In this document: in pieces, positions 46,265-59,249 of the stretch | How positions within the stretch are numbered: the first letter of the stretch is position 1 | How the letters are laid out: every line of letters starts with the position of its first letter | NCBI GenBank assembly: GCA_914767715.1 | Contig: OU612075.1 | Span: 13,580,001 to 13,644,000, forward strand | DNA from: Membranipora membranacea | Lineage: Eukaryota > Bryozoa > Gymnolaemata > Cheilostomatida > Membraniporidae | Direction of reading: 5' to 3' | DNA: 64,000 bases | Made by a program: the position numbers and the translations under genes | The notes under the pieces: generated by a model | The model's database searches: none | The model's input: only the letters and a program-made list of their open reading frames with translations | What the model was told of the DNA's origin: nothing

Positions 46265-48330
46265 CTACTGGGTTTTCTTAGATTTCGCCAAGCTTTGACA
46301 TGTATCTTTTACAAATGGACAAAACAAATCTTCTCGCAAAGTTCCCTTTTCGTCAAAGAATTTAGTGACAGATTCTTTCACTGTGCTCTCTCTGAACTGT
46401 CCTGTGCCGGTTCCGGACTTGTACTGAATGGAAAGCTCAAATATATCATCATACCTGGCAGGAATAATAAGACATAATACAGTGTAGTCAAATACTGCTA
46501 TTAGCTCACATATTGAGATGTATATCTTACTAAGGAGCCATGTACAACAGGTTAAGTTGAAGACTTACAAAAGTACCCAATTGTTTGTGATTTTTTGTTG
46601 CCCTGATCATAGCCATCCCGGACAGCCTGGTGTGAGCAAAAATGTCATAACAGACAGCGGAAACAGGATCAGAACACCGAGCTCAATGGTTGCTCTACTA
46701 ATTATTTTTAGATATAAATTACCAACAACCTTATCATATGGCTGATAGTTAAGCTCACCGGATATTATTGTTTTTTTTTGGTATTTTCAAAACGGACTTC
46801 ATGTTTATTCTGGTAGTGGGTAGTAAGTAAAATTCACCATAGCGATTTTCTCAAAATAGCACCACTTTCTTTTATAAATTTTTCACTGCACTTCAGCCTT
46901 TTATAACATGAATCATAACAATCACCTTTCTTCATTTCCTCAATGAAATTGAAAAGTTTTCGCCACTTCACGATATCCACATGTCACATTCACAATTATC
47001 AATATCGATATGTCCACTATTAAGGATGTCTACAATTTGTCAGCCTGTTGATTCGATTATGTATGATAAATTAAAATAAAATTGGTCTCATCAATATTTG
47101 CGAAGTAACCTACTTTTTCTGCTCAGAAGTGAATGTCCATACATTGGGGGGATCAACGCCAGCTTTGTCTTTCTCAAGCCCAATGTAAAATATTCCCTTT
47201 TCCTGCAATCAAATCAGTCAGGCAAAGATGTATAATCAAAATATGGCACGGCTTACATAATCTTGAACGAAAGAAAATGCTTATCAGATTTCTGGGTGTT
47301 AATTTAAGATGACTATTGTTCTGTCAACAAGTATATTGGGAATTAAATTACAGACGAGAAACTGATCAATTTTTTTGAAGATCTCTCTCTCAGTTCACTT
47401 TGACTATAGTTCAGCGTGAAAACAATAAAATACCAGTGAGCAAATAGCAGCAACGAACCTTGTACATTATATAGAGGGTTAGAATTCCCATCAACACAAA
47501 ATATGAACATGCACATATGATTAGCACTGGTCGACTCTCTGGGAATGGGTGGAGATAATCCCATAGACACGCGTATCCAGCAAAACCAACACCAATAGCA
47601 GATAGCACCAGACGTCCATTCATCAATGAGTGATCCTCATCACAATTAAAGTCATCTGTCATAACCTACAATGAAATGGACACAAATACATGCTCATTCA
47701 TTTTCAGTATAAGTGCAATATATGACCAATATGTGACAAATGGCCAATTTATGACCAAAAGGTCCAAAAGGCAAATGTCCAAATTGTTGCAGAGACAAAT
47801 GTGCAAAAAAACAGCAGTAGTGATTATTGCACATGTAAATCTAACTTACTTGTTCACCAGACAAATACCAGCCTAAGTTGTCTGCATCATGCTCATTTCC
47901 ATTGTTATTGTAAAGCAAGAACTGATGACACGTAACGCACATTCTTGGTTTCAAAGAACTTACTGGTATTCACACTGGTACTTATGTGGGTTTTAGCAAT
48001 GGAGGGCAGCATAGGCCTCCAACGTAACACTTGTGGAATTACTTAACTACAAATTAATTTGTATTAATACTACCTTCTTTATGGCATCATCGAGGGCATT
48101 CTTCGTGGCAGCTGAGTCCCATACATCGACTTTGGCAGCTTTGTGAGGCTTGTCCTGAAATAAACGTAAAATATAACTACCTTGGCATTGTACCTGAAAA
48201 ATCTCCATATTTATAGATTGATGAATTCTTTGCATTCTGAAAGATGGACAATGTTGTAATTCAATCAAGTCATGGCTAACTATCACCCGGGTTATTGTTC
48301 GGGATTTCCCTAAATCATACTTACGGTCAT
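46265..48330 (-). CDS. SPCS2: Signal peptidase complex subunit 2 (25 kDa subunit), 190 aa, 5 coding exons
   Basis: Exons (minus): 48330-48325 (ATG ACC only), 48154-48074, 47665-47459, 47202-47114, 46454-46265. All phases join. The product opens MTDKPHKAAKVDVWD and has the family signature: WDS...K-NALDDAIKKV, then two membrane segments at about 48-66 and 77-97 with WDYLHPFPESRPVL between them and SYFVLMGILTLY, then a lumen/cytosol-facing C-terminal domain (TVKESVTKFFDEKGTL) ending KSKKTQ. SPCS2 is a membrane subunit of the ER signal peptidase complex, which cleaves signal peptides. The human protein is about 226 residues because of a Gly/Ala/Ser-rich N-terminal extension absent here. The first coding exon has only six coding bases; its 5' part (from about 48365) follows a TTTCTTTCAG acceptor, so an upstream non-coding exon is likely. 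Confidence 0.92.
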
Positions 48331-48365
48331 TTCCTATGTCTGTCTTTCTGTCTCTGATTTCTTTC

Positions 48366-50688
48366 CTGAAAGAAAAGATGAGGATCGTTATTGTATGCTG
48401 TGAGGAAACTGTCCTGACACATCAGTGAACGCAAACAACAAACAGGAAAATGGATTGGTAGAGGATATCTAAAATAAGACAAGGAAAGACACCATTAAAA
48501 TGGAAATAGGAAGTGTCATGTTTATTGATAGGACAATGATGTGTAGCCTAGCAAACACAGTTCATCATAATCAACAATCTTGACAAAGATAAGAGTGGTA
48601 TGTGGAAAGGACATCCACTGTTTGAACATTCCAAAATCTCTCCCAGTATCATGGTGTGTGGATGTTTATGGAAAAAATTGAATTTCCTCCAAAATGTAGG
48701 ATATTAATTGATCAAAACTGAAAACATGATCTGCGTGATAAATACAATTGAGACTTGAACATGCCAAATGATGAAGAATCATCCAGAGTATGTGATCATC
48801 TAATGAGGCCAATACCATCCAATTATTTGCCACAAGTCAGCAGGCAATTTGTTAGATTCACATGATATTGTCCGGGGACACATTGTTTCATCATAAAAAA
48901 TTCAGCTTAACAATTAGCTGAGTTTACTTTTTAAATAGTATGGCGATCCTTTTTACTTAAGTTAGACTTCAAACATGCTTGTAGTGGTTTACCGATATTA
49001 AAAATAAAAAAAAAGTAATGACCAATATAGGGGCCTACCCCTCTTTCCAAGCAGAATCAAATTGGCATCCTTTATTATCCCGTTTCAGCCAGGTATTGAC
49101 TTCTGCCACTGAAATAATATTTGGGACATTATCAGGCAACTCTTTTTAAGATAATTGTATGACATGTACATCAGATGTTTTGTTTAATGTTACAAATTTG
49201 TTATTATTTTATATTATTGATATGATATTAGTTGTATCAGTCATTTTCATTAATACTTATTAAAAGCAAAGCACTAGAAGCTAGGTACATGTGCAACAAA
49301 GAGACCACTAATTATCAATCCAGTGGACATAACCATATTAGACTCCGGAACTATTGCTCCTCAAACAGAACAAACAGGACAGACTAGGCCGATTAAACAC
49401 ATATTTCCTGACTGATAGGGTGAGCTGAGATAGCTGAAGGAAATTCGATAATGATTAGAATATCCGATGACAGAATTACCTCCGCTGCCTCGCACTGCTT
49501 TATGACATATGCGAGATGAGGTCACTGAAGAGGTTAGCTTTCTGTCTACGACAGAAATAAGAGGAAATGTTTATGCTTCATATTTATTATTTGACTTGAT
49601 AATGTTATTTGATGTAACTTGATAGCCTTTATGAATATGGTTAGTTATTTATTATTGTTGTATTATGGTATTAAAAATTATGGTTATGGGAAGTGAGAGA
49701 GTTTGCAGGTGACCCACAATTGGAATCCTCCATATTTCCTAGAAGATTGTCAGCTCTCAAATTCTACCTTATTTAAATATCTATTAGGATTTTTCACAGA
49801 TACATAGTGAAAAATGTTTCATTATTATTAATGTTGCACGGTCTTGTTTTATTAGACTCTTGTCACAAAAATCTAATCTTTTTTCGCAATTACTTGCAAA
49901 AATAAATGTCTGAGTAATTATGATATTATAAATTAAAAATAACATGATGCTTAATTAGGCATTGTAGTGTTTATTTGTTGCGAGATAAATATACACACAT
50001 ACCGAGTAGTTAACAGAGAGATGATTTGAAAGAAGGATACTAAAATGTAGTTTTTGGAACCAAATCATCGCTGAAATAATAACAGCAGCAACACAATGAA
50101 CTTATCAACACAGAACATAATCATGGAAAAACAAGGGTAAAATATCTTTGATTTAAGGCAGCCTTCTCCGTGAGAACCTATGGTGTGCCTGATTGGCTGT
50201 CAATTTTGGGTTTGGTTCATGGTTAAGACCATGATCATCGAACACAAGTTATCGGCAATCCATCCATCCAGATCAAACAATACATTATAGTCTGATCCAT
50301 AGACTGTGTAAGACAATAACAGACAAAGAAACCTTGAATAACAAAAATATATCCAAAACTTATTGCGAGCTCTTTCTCAAAACTTGCCTGCATAGCAAAA
50401 TCCAAGGTACAGATCAGACAAAATCTGTGCTAGGTAATGAAGACCAACCATGCTTTTATGTTGAGCAGCATGTCGATAAATCTTATTGGCTTGTTTTGCG
50501 ACACCATCCTATTCAGGTGTGACATAAGCATAATCTGGGCGGTGGTAATGATAATCACTATCAGTACATCATTGCTGTACGTGTGCCATTAAAGGGAAAA
50601 AAAGGTAGCATGATCAGAACCAGCTGACACAAAGTCAAAGGCAAAAAAGACTGAAAATTCTAAAATCATAACAAATAAAAATGATCCC
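48366..50688. other. Intergenic stretch upstream of SPCS2, no gene recognised
   Basis: Contains the SPCS2 promoter and probably its non-coding first exon, not located. Otherwise AT-rich sequence without conserved exons or identifiable elements. Confidence 0.4.
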
Positions 50689-51018
50689 TTGAGTAAAAAA
50701 GGATTGATGCATAGAAAGCATCGAAAACACTCCCAAGTTTTTTCGCCTATTACAAAAAAAAATTCAATTGAATTTGGCTTACAGCCACTAAAACAGTGGA
50801 GAAAAAATCACAGACTAGCTCTATTGGCGAAGATACTCCAGGAGGAGGAGAGACATGAGGCGCTGGCTCAGGCCTATGACAAAATCTTGAGAGAGTGTGA
50901 AAATATGGCCATGACAACGAGGGCTGATGCCAGTGGTCAGCTGACCTGTGTCTATGCAGCTTCTCACGGTAGTATTCTACAACAAACCACAAGGGATACC
51001 AGAGCAAGCATGATGTAA
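50689..51018 (+). mobile_element. LINE fragment (3' end of reverse-transcriptase ORF)
   Basis: RNHRLALLAKILQEE, ALAQAYDKI and MTTRADASG are homologous to the LINE tail at 2567-2989 (RNHRLCLLTRVLQNE, ALSKAYDEI, MTTRAAARG). Only the last ~80 residues are present. Confidence 0.7.
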
Positions 51019-51478
51019 CGCACAAAATCTAGTGCACAGCTGGACACAGAATATGATAATTCAACCCTATATGAAGGAGAACTACCAAACACCAACTGAT
51101 ACAGAAAAAACAGCAGGTGTTGTAACCCCTGCGGTCAAAAACCTACACACACTGTTAGCCGAATGAGGAGGCACTCCTTTTACTTTAAAGTTCCTGAGTG
51201 ATCGATGTCTTCAAAGGTATTAGAAAAAAAAAGCCCACAATAATGAAACATTGTGTTTATTTCAATGATGACGAAGAGAGCAAAAAATAATAATCAAATT
51301 CAGTAGACCATGGGTTCCGCCTGTCCCCTCTTTATGTTGTTGGTGAAGTGAATTATACCTATTGCAATGATATTTTTTTCAAAAACAGCTCTCTTTGCCG
51401 AAGTGAGGGGCTTGTGAACTTTACATCACGTAAAGCAATAACTTCAGTAATTGAGTAACTCTTATCCTTGCACTGTGT

Positions 51479-52200
51479 TTGAGCACCAGTTTTGAGCATG
51501 TTCTTTCCTCTAATATTCATAATTTTCTAGATTTAAATGATCTGCTTCACGCTGACCAACATGGGTTCAGATCTTCACATGGGTGTGACACCCAGCTACT
51601 CAACACAGTTACAGACTTTGTTGACTACTATGATGCTAATGTTGCTGTAGACATGGTAGTCTTAGATTTCTCTAAGGCCTTCGATGTTGTATCTCACCCT
51701 AAGTTAATTGTAAAACTGACCTCAATTGGAATCAACCCTACCACGGTCCGCTGGATTCAATCCTGGCAATTGACAACAGCCTCAGCTTCTCTGACCACAT
51801 AACTCATGTGTGTCGGAAAGGAACACGCCACTTATCCTATGTCACCTTATGACGTCCCATTCTTGAATATGCCTCGCATATATGGCCCCCCCACAAGAGA
51901 AAATTAATAGATCGATTAGAATCCATAAACCGTAAAGCCTTCAGATGGGTATACGGCTTCAGAAAGTATGAAAGTATATCAAATGCTATGCTGGCTAGAA
52001 ACTGGTACACCCTAGCAACCCGTCGAAATCTAATCGACAAAAATTGTCTAAACCGGCAAGGCTGCAGTAGACCCCAGGAGGTTCCTACCTCTATTCAGCA
52101 ATACCCATAACACCCGGCATGGATCAATCCAGTCCGGTGTTAATACCAATGTAGCCAGGTTTGCTTATAAGCATCGCATGCTATCTAAAAATGTCTTCTA
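51479..52200 (+). pseudogene. LINE reverse-transcriptase fragment, internally deleted
   Basis: The first part (51479-51770) is RT palm/fingers sequence: ADQHGFRSSHGCDTQLL, MVVLDFSKAFDVVSHPKLI (motif A, with the catalytic Asp in LDFSKAFD), and INPTTVRWIQSW. After a deletion and frame change near 51770, sequence from downstream of the catalytic core follows (FSDHITHVCRK, RPILEYASHIWPPHKRK), with a TGA/TAA break near 51850. The YxDD motif C is lost, so it is inactive. The element class is CR1/Jockey-like. Confidence 0.75.
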
Positions 52201-52452
52201 ATCTGCATCCTTATTTTCTCCATTCTACTAAAGATGTATCAATATGTATTGTAAATATTATATGTACAAGCTATTTAGATACCTTACTTAAATCTGTACT
52301 ACGCCCACTGATGCCTATCGACCTAGCCCTGCTTTGTGGATCCCCGCGGATCCGGGGGCTTGTGCCCCCAGCCGGCGTGTGCTGGTTGCACTGCGCCTTG
52401 TGGAACCTCTTTTGGTCTCCCTCCATCCTAGCGATGGTGGATGCACCCTGGC

Positions 52453-52468
52453 GGGGGGGGGGGGGGGG
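52453..52468 (+). repeat. Homopolymer run of 16 G next to the LTR retrotransposon
   Basis: An unbroken G16 run ends 12 bp before the 5' LTR. Its length may be assembly-sensitive. Confidence 0.7.
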
Positions 52469-52480
52469 TGGAATGGACAA

Positions 52481-52644
52481 TGTTGACCTTGAGGCTATAA
52501 AACATTATTATATTATTATCTTCGAGACTATGTCATTGCATCCGGATGCACGACAGCCCATGGCCATGGCAATCTACTGAATCAGCTCATACACACTCAT
52601 CAATATCTGTAGCATCTGGTGAGTTAACCTACATATAATCTTCA
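52481..52644 (+). repeat. 5' LTR
   Basis: 164 bp, TG...CA ends; contains a GGCTATAAAACATT TATA-like promoter motif about 12 bp in. Near-identical copy at 56815-56978. Confidence 0.93.
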
Positions 52645-52672
52645 TGGTGTCAGAAGATTGAACCTACAAGAC

Positions 52673-55600
52673 ATGGAGCGACTTTTAGCACCTGAGGCAT
52701 TGAAGGATGGTAATCTGTCAGAGGGATGGAGGAGGTTTAAGAGGGAGTTTGAACAATTCCTAGAAGCAATTGAGAAGACAGAGGCTGATGATAAAGTGAA
52801 GGTGAGCATCCTGCTGAGAGTCATCGGTGAAAGGGGAAATGATATTTATGAGAACTTCAAGCTTACATGAGGTGATAAGCTGAAATTTGATAAAGTACTA
52901 GAAGAATTTGACAAGTTTTGTCACCCACAGGATGAGGTTTTTATATCAAGGCACAGGCTCTTGTGCATGAGGCAAGGGGGGCTCCCCATTGAAGAGTATG
53001 AGATCAAGCTGAGGACACAGGCGAGAAAATGTGGATTTGGTGATCTTACAGATGATTTGACATGTCATGCATTTGTGGAAGCAGTGGATGACAAGAAATT
53101 GAGAGATAAGCTCTTATGAAGGCAATAGAAAGAGGATTGAATCTGACCACAGCAATTAAGGTAGGCAGAGAATTCAAAGCAGCCTCTGAACACATGAAAG
53201 AAGTTGGAAAGGAGTTGATAGAAGGGGTTAACAAGCTGTATGTCAGAGGACCGACGACAATAAACAGCAAACCGAGCTATCAAGATGATACAGGAAACAA
53301 AGCCGAGTCTCAAGAGTGCAATTATTGTGGCTGCAATCACAAGAAGGGAGCTTCGAATTGTCCAGCATGGGGCAAGAAATGCACTTACTGTGAGAGAATG
53401 AACCACTTTGAGAAGAAATGCCATAAGAAAGTGAAAGACACCAAGTCTGGAGCTGGATGCATGGCACTGAATGAAGAGCATGGATCTGGTTATGATGATC
53501 TCCTAGCAATCACAGTTCGTAAAGATGGCAGAAAGCTACTTACTGATCTGAGAATACGAGACACTGGATGCATGATGCAATGTCAGTTGGATACAGCTGC
53601 AGCTCGCAACATCATAACGAAGGCAGACTATTTGAGAGTAGGGAAGCCTGAGTTAAAGCCCAGTGGTGTCACTCTGGTTACTTATGATGGTTCTGAGATA
53701 AGGAGTCAAGGAAAGATCTGGTTACTATTTGAGGAGCTGACAGAACCCATTGAATTTGAGGTAGTAGATCCCAAATCCAGACAAAGCCCTATCATAGGAC
53801 TTGAGACATGTCTCCAAATGGGCTTCATCCAAACAGCAGCAGAGGTCAGAGCAGTCCAACAGAAGAAAGATAAGGCATGGATACTTGACCAGTATGATGA
53901 AGTTTTCACCGGACTAGGTGAGATGCCCGGAGAATATGAAATACTGATAGACAAATCGGTGAATCCAGTGCAACACAGACCCCGCAGGACACCTGTCATG
54001 CTGAAAGCTGACATCATATCCAAGATCAAGGAACTTGAGAAGGCTGAAATCATAACGAGAGTCGATGATCCCACAGACTGGATATCTACGCTGGTGGCAT
54101 TTAGGAAGCCAAATGGGAAGATAAGACCATGTCTTGACCCAAAGGATCTGAACAAGGCTATTATACGCAATCACTATCCAATACCAATGTTAGAGGATGT
54201 TTTGCCGAAACTAACAAAGGCGAAGTGCTTTTCCCTATTGGACGCTAAAGATGGATTCTTGCAGGTTAAATTGGCAGAGAAGTCAAGAAAACAACCACCT
54301 TTTGGACTCCTCTAGGACGCTATTGTTGGAATCGTCTTCCCTTTGGTTTGAGCTCTGCACCAGAGGAGTATCAGCGGAGACTACACATGGTGCTGACTGG
54401 ATTGGAAGGCACAGAAGTGATTGCAGACGATATACTGATATACGGTGTTGGAGAAACCACTGAAGAAGCTCGAATAGACCATGATGCCAAGCTGATCAGA
54501 CTTTTGGAGCGTCTCAAGGATAAAAGAGTCAAGATAAACAGAGACAAGATGAAACTTAATTTGTCGGAGATCAAATACATGGGGCATGTGCTCACGACAG
54601 ACGGGATCAAGCCTGATCCAGCAAAGATACAGGGCCTACAAGACATGCCATACCCAAGAGACAAACAGGAAGTTAAGAGGTTTCTTGGGACAGTAAACTA
54701 TTTAGCCAAGTTTATACCAAACCTCTCAGAGAAGGCTGAGGTCCTAAGGGACATAGCCAAGGAATCAGCAGAATTCAAGTTTGAGATCACTGAGCAGAAG
54801 ACATGGAATCAGATCATAGAAGCGATCAGTGAAGATACTCTGTTAAGATATTATGACCCTACGATGCCAGCGGTGATTGAATGTGATGCCAGCGTCAAAG
54901 GATTGGGTGCGGTATTAATGCAGGAAGGTTGACCGGTGTGCTTTGCATCAAGAACTCTGACTGAGACAGAAGAGAAATATCATCCATCGGAATTGGAGTG
55001 TCTAGCGGTCGTATTTGCATGCAACAAGTTTGACCAGTACATATATGGAAAAAGGGACCTGACGGTGCTGTCGGACCACAGGCCTCTGGAGACCATATTG
55101 AAGAAGGAAATGGAAAAGTCACCATTGAGATTACAAAAGATGCTACTGTCACTGCAGAGATATGGCATGGATCATGAGTACCGACCTGGTCATGAACAAG
55201 TGGTAGCTGACATGCTCTCAAGAGCAGCTAAAAAGACTGGAGATACAACAGGCTATCAGGACAATAAGTCTGAGGTGTTTCTTATGGGCCTGGATGAGTC
55301 TGATCCAACAGAATATACGGACATGTCTGATATGACACTCAAGAAAATGAAAGAAGTGAGCTCTGATGACCCATTATACCAACAGCTAATAAAGAATATC
55401 ACAGGGGGATGGCCCAACAGAAGAGACAGATGTCCCCATGAGATCCAAAACTACTGGACGTTTCAGGAGGAATTAGCAGTTAAGGACGGATTGATATATC
55501 GAGGAGCGAGATTGGTAGTACCAATAAACATGGTAAGAGAGGTGTGTGAGGCATTGCATCAGGCACATCAATCAGCAGAGACCATGCTAAGGAGAGCTCG

Positions 55601-56659
55601 AGACATCCTGTATTGGCCAGGGATGGTCGATGACCTTCAGAAAACAGCAGATGAGTGTCGGCCATGTCTACTGGACAAGCCAAAGAATCAGAAAGAAACC
55701 ATCAGACTGCATGACTTCCCAAAGACAGCGTTTGCTAAAGTTGGCACTGACATAATGTACCATCAAGGAAAACCGCATCTGATCGTAGTGGACTACATGT
55801 CTGACTTCATAGAGGTTCTCAAGCTGGGTGATGAAACAGCAAATACGGTAATTGAAGCATGCAATCAGTCTTTGCAAGACATGGAGTGCCTATCTGGTTG
55901 CAGAGTGATAATGCTCCATAGTATACCAGCTACGAGTTTAAAAGATTTACAGAAGAGTGGCGAATAAACCACACAACTTCATCGCCCATACATCCACGCA
56001 GCAATGGGAAAGCAGAAGCAGCTGTGAAGACAGTCAAGCACATGTTTAAATCATCAAGTGATCCATGGAGAGCGCTGATGGAATGGCGGGCATCCCCGAA
56101 CCGAGATTTTAAGAGCCCATGTGAGCAACTGTATTCAAGGAAAATACGGACATTGGTACCTCAACCAAGCGAGAGCTACATACCAATAGAACACTCTGAA
56201 GAGGAGACAGCTCAGGCACGAGAGCACAGACAAAGACGGATGGCAACATCTTACAACAAACGTAGCAAAGACCTGAACCCATTAGTGCATGGACAACCAG
56301 TGCTACTACAGACGGTTAATGATCGAGCCAGGAAATGGAGACCAGCTAGAGTATTGGAACATCTCTCTGATCGCTCTTATCTCATTGAAAACGGTGCAGG
56401 GAATGTTGTACGAAGAAATCAAACAGCTATGCAAGCAGTACCGGCAAACTCCGAGCAGCAACAGGAATATGATCAAGCAAAGACCACCAGAACACAGAGA
56501 TCAGCTCGGTCTTCTATAGAACCTCATGTAGATCAGGAGAGCAAGCAGCAGGCACCAATGCAGCTGCCGAGAACGCCGAAGAACTGGTCTGGACGGTCAG
56601 TCTTACTTGTCCGATCACGTGCACTAGGACATACAGCTCAGTGGGAGGTCTCACCCTGA
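52673..56659 (+). pseudogene. gag-pol of the Ty3/gypsy element, with stops and frameshifts
   Basis: Gag starts at the ATG at 52673 (MERLLAPEAL). It carries two zinc knuckles near 53317-53430 (C-x2-C-x3-H-x6-C variant, then the canonical CTYCERMNHFEKKC). The protease core QLDTAAA is at about 53584-53604. RT covers about 53900-54500, with DAKDGFLQV and the catalytic IADD at 54421-54432 (the YxDD position). RNase H is about 54870-55210 (ECDAS, SDHRPLE). Integrase has HHCC zinc residues at about 55553-55670, the first Asp in GTDIM at about 55747, the second in SDNAP near 55905 and the Glu in NGKAEA near 56010. Breaks: TGA at 52868, frameshift near 53114, frameshift near 54290, TGA at 54930, frameshift near 55875, TAG near 55920. 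It cannot make a complete polyprotein. Confidence 0.9.
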
Positions 56660-56814
56660 GACACATTCTCCCACCAGATTCGGGCCGGGCCGGCCTTGTA
56701 CATAGACAATCATTTATACAGCAATCACAACCCTATCACTCAACCAATACTCAGATGTATACATATCTACCAACACTCAAGCTACATACACGCATCTCAA
56801 AAGGAGCAACGGGA

Positions 56815-56978
56815 TGTTGACCTTGAGGCTATAAAACATTATTATATTATTATCTTCGAGACTATGTCCTTGCATCCGGACGCACGACAGCCCATGGCCA
56901 TGGCAATCTACTGAATCAGCTCATACACACTCATCAATATCTGCAGCATCTGGAGAGTTAACCTACATATAATCTTCA
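56815..56978 (+). repeat. 3' LTR
   Basis: 164 bp, differing from the 5' LTR by four substitutions. Directly followed by the GACAA target-site duplication. Confidence 0.93.
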
Positions 56979-56983
56979 GACAA

Positions 56984-58745
56984 CACATGTCTCACACAAG
57001 CATTTCATTTTCTTCAATCTAACCCTTTGCTGGCCATTTACCTTATAACATTATAACACCGCTGCTCTCACCTAAAGCCTATGTTGCTTAGAGTCTCGAT
57101 ATCTGACAATCATATTTGACAATGGAACATTATTCAGTTGCCATAACCTAAACACTTCCAGAAACATTCAACAAATATTTCTACACAGTTACAGTACCGA
57201 TCACTACAATCAACACAATACTATATATCTCGATAGAGGAGCCCCTACACTCCGAGTGAGATTAGAAAGGAATGGAATTGAATGTGGTTGATGGAATGGC
57301 CTAAATGAATGAATGGATCAACTAACAACAACAACATTGATTGAAATGAAACAGTGCACACACAAGATCAGAAAAGTATGCCACATGCATGCTTTCTACC
57401 AACTGAACACAGACTCAATATATCTGTCTCGTGTTGGGGTTAGGTTACCATGCACAGGTGAGATTCACATTTTTCACATATAGAGCTGATTCTCTTACCT
57501 TATTTAGCGGGGGACACTGGATTTTTGTGTGGATTTAAACGTTTCACTTTAACCGGAAATTGTATTTAACCTCAAATGACAAATCATCACTCCTTTTTTA
57601 AAAGGAATGTACAATTACTTCATTGATTTCAATTTTTTAATATTTATTCATCATTGAAGGTATCTCCATTAAAATTTTAATACTATGCATTTGTTCAAGA
57701 CGGTAAAGCTAGCTTGTGTGAATTATAGCCTCAAAATAGTTTGTCTTTGGTTCTTTGCAAAGGTCGGATTTTGAGATAGTTTTGTCATTGTTCTAAGTAA
57801 ATAAATAAGGCTAGCATTCCGTTGCTTGGAATTTTAATCACATTTTCCCATTCAGTGCTCTTCTACATCTCATATTTATTCTGAACAAGGTTTGTTCTCC
57901 ACCATTGACAAATTTTATGGTTATTAGCATAGCTCAATGCTGTGTTTAAGACACCAGATACATTTTCCCCAACCATGACTATATGATGGATATTATTTCA
58001 TCCATCCATACCAAATGAAAGTGATCATCAATTATGATCAATCTCAATTCATGGTCATGTTGATCATGGTAAAATAATAACTAACTGATGTTCATAGTCG
58101 AAATCTGGATTCAGATGAATTGGGCCATCAGATAAATTGCCTAAGACCAGTCTGATCACTCAGTTCCCCATATCAAGACCAAACAATGATAGTAGTCAAT
58201 GTGGTCAAGGAGTTACTCCTGTGGTTGAGTTTATCTTCCAGCAGAATTCTCCCTGCTTCCAGTGAGTATGATGAATGATCCCAACATCAATCAAGTAGTA
58301 GTAGAGACTCTACAATTAAAATACTCTACTCTTCATGTCTGTACTAACATAGCTTGTGGGGCTCCTATTTTTCTCACATATATAATAATCAGTCAGCCTG
58401 GTTACAATATTGAGTGGTTCTGTGTGGTTGATACCAAACTATAAGGTAGCATACTTCAGTTGCAAGAACTAAGAGTAGGATGTTGTTCCTACAAATTATT
58501 TACGTGATTTTGTAACTTGAGTATCTGGACATCTCCTGACTGAAGGCGCACATTTGCACTCTCAACTGGATAGCCTGCCAGTGCCTTAGGTTGAGGTCAA
58601 ACAGTTACATAAATGTAGCCCAAAATTGATTTGCTGATTTCCCTGTGCTTTCTGTTCAGTATCTTCAAAATCTACCTGTACCAATTCTACCTTAATTGAT
58701 AACTGTGAGAGGACATAATCACCATAATAAACATAATATAAAAAC
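56984..58745. other. Intergenic stretch, no gene recognised
   Basis: AT-rich sequence between the LTR element and the MITE pair. No exon-like sequence or RNA gene seen. Confidence 0.4.
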
Positions 58746-59121
58746 TTAAAGGGCAACCGAGGTTTCGCAGCAATGCGTTATTGGGTAGTAAATAATGTGC
58801 AAGGCAGCCTCAGCTTTGTGCATTACGCGATGCAAAACTCAAAGTAGTGGCTGACTCTAAGCTGGGTTACACTTCAGTTTAGGAGAGGTGCCAAGACATT
58901 GCTGTAATGATGATAGAGCACAGGCTAAATAATAACAGGAACAGGAAACTGCTCTGTGGTATTCTATTTTAACTGACCTTGAGTACCTAATGGATGAAAT
59001 TTTTCACAAGAATTCTGGCCGAATAATCAACCTAATTAGATTTTGTCTTTTTCCCTATTGCAGAAGGTGTAATCTCATATTAATCAATGAGAAGTTGTTT
59101 GAAACCTTGGTTGCCCTTTAA
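58746..59121. mobile_element. MITE copy 1 (~376 bp, TTAA-flanked)
   Basis: Begins TTAAAGGGCAACCGAGGTTTC and ends GAAACCTTGGTTGCCCTTTAA, about 21-bp inverted repeats with one mismatch, bounded by TTAA on both sides. The interior is non-coding. A second copy lies 129 bp downstream in the same orientation. Confidence 0.85.
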
Positions 59122-59249
59122 CCCTGTTGGTATGTCCCCAATGTGCTGCATGGGGTGCATTTAGTGTATACTTAGTGTGTTGAATTGGGTGGTTAAATTT
59201 ACTCTTTTTTTACTGCCCCTCTGATTCCTTCCGCGGACCGTGTGGTGTA

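Larger units (their letters stand above)
52481..56978 (+). mobile_element. Full-length Ty3/gypsy-type LTR retrotransposon (4498 bp), inactivated
   Basis: The 5' LTR is 52481-52644 and the 3' LTR is 56815-56978, both 164 bp, starting TGTTGACC and ending ATCTTCA (TG...CA). They differ at four positions (about 2.4%). The 5-bp duplication GACAA flanks the element at 52476-52480 and 56979-56983. The primer-binding site TGGTGTCAGAAG directly follows the 5' LTR and fits the 3' end of tRNA-Leu (…CTTCTGACACCA). A purine-rich tract (AAAAGGAGCAACGGGA) precedes the 3' LTR. Internal order is gag, protease, RT, RNase H, integrase, the Ty3/gypsy order. There is no env-like frame between the integrase end (about 56659) and the 3' LTR, so it was not an envelope-bearing element. 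Confidence 0.93.

Noticed and set aside
53065-54664. Long minus-strand open frames within the retroelement
   Set aside because: Antisense shadows of gag-pol; the plus strand has all the domain motifs in order.
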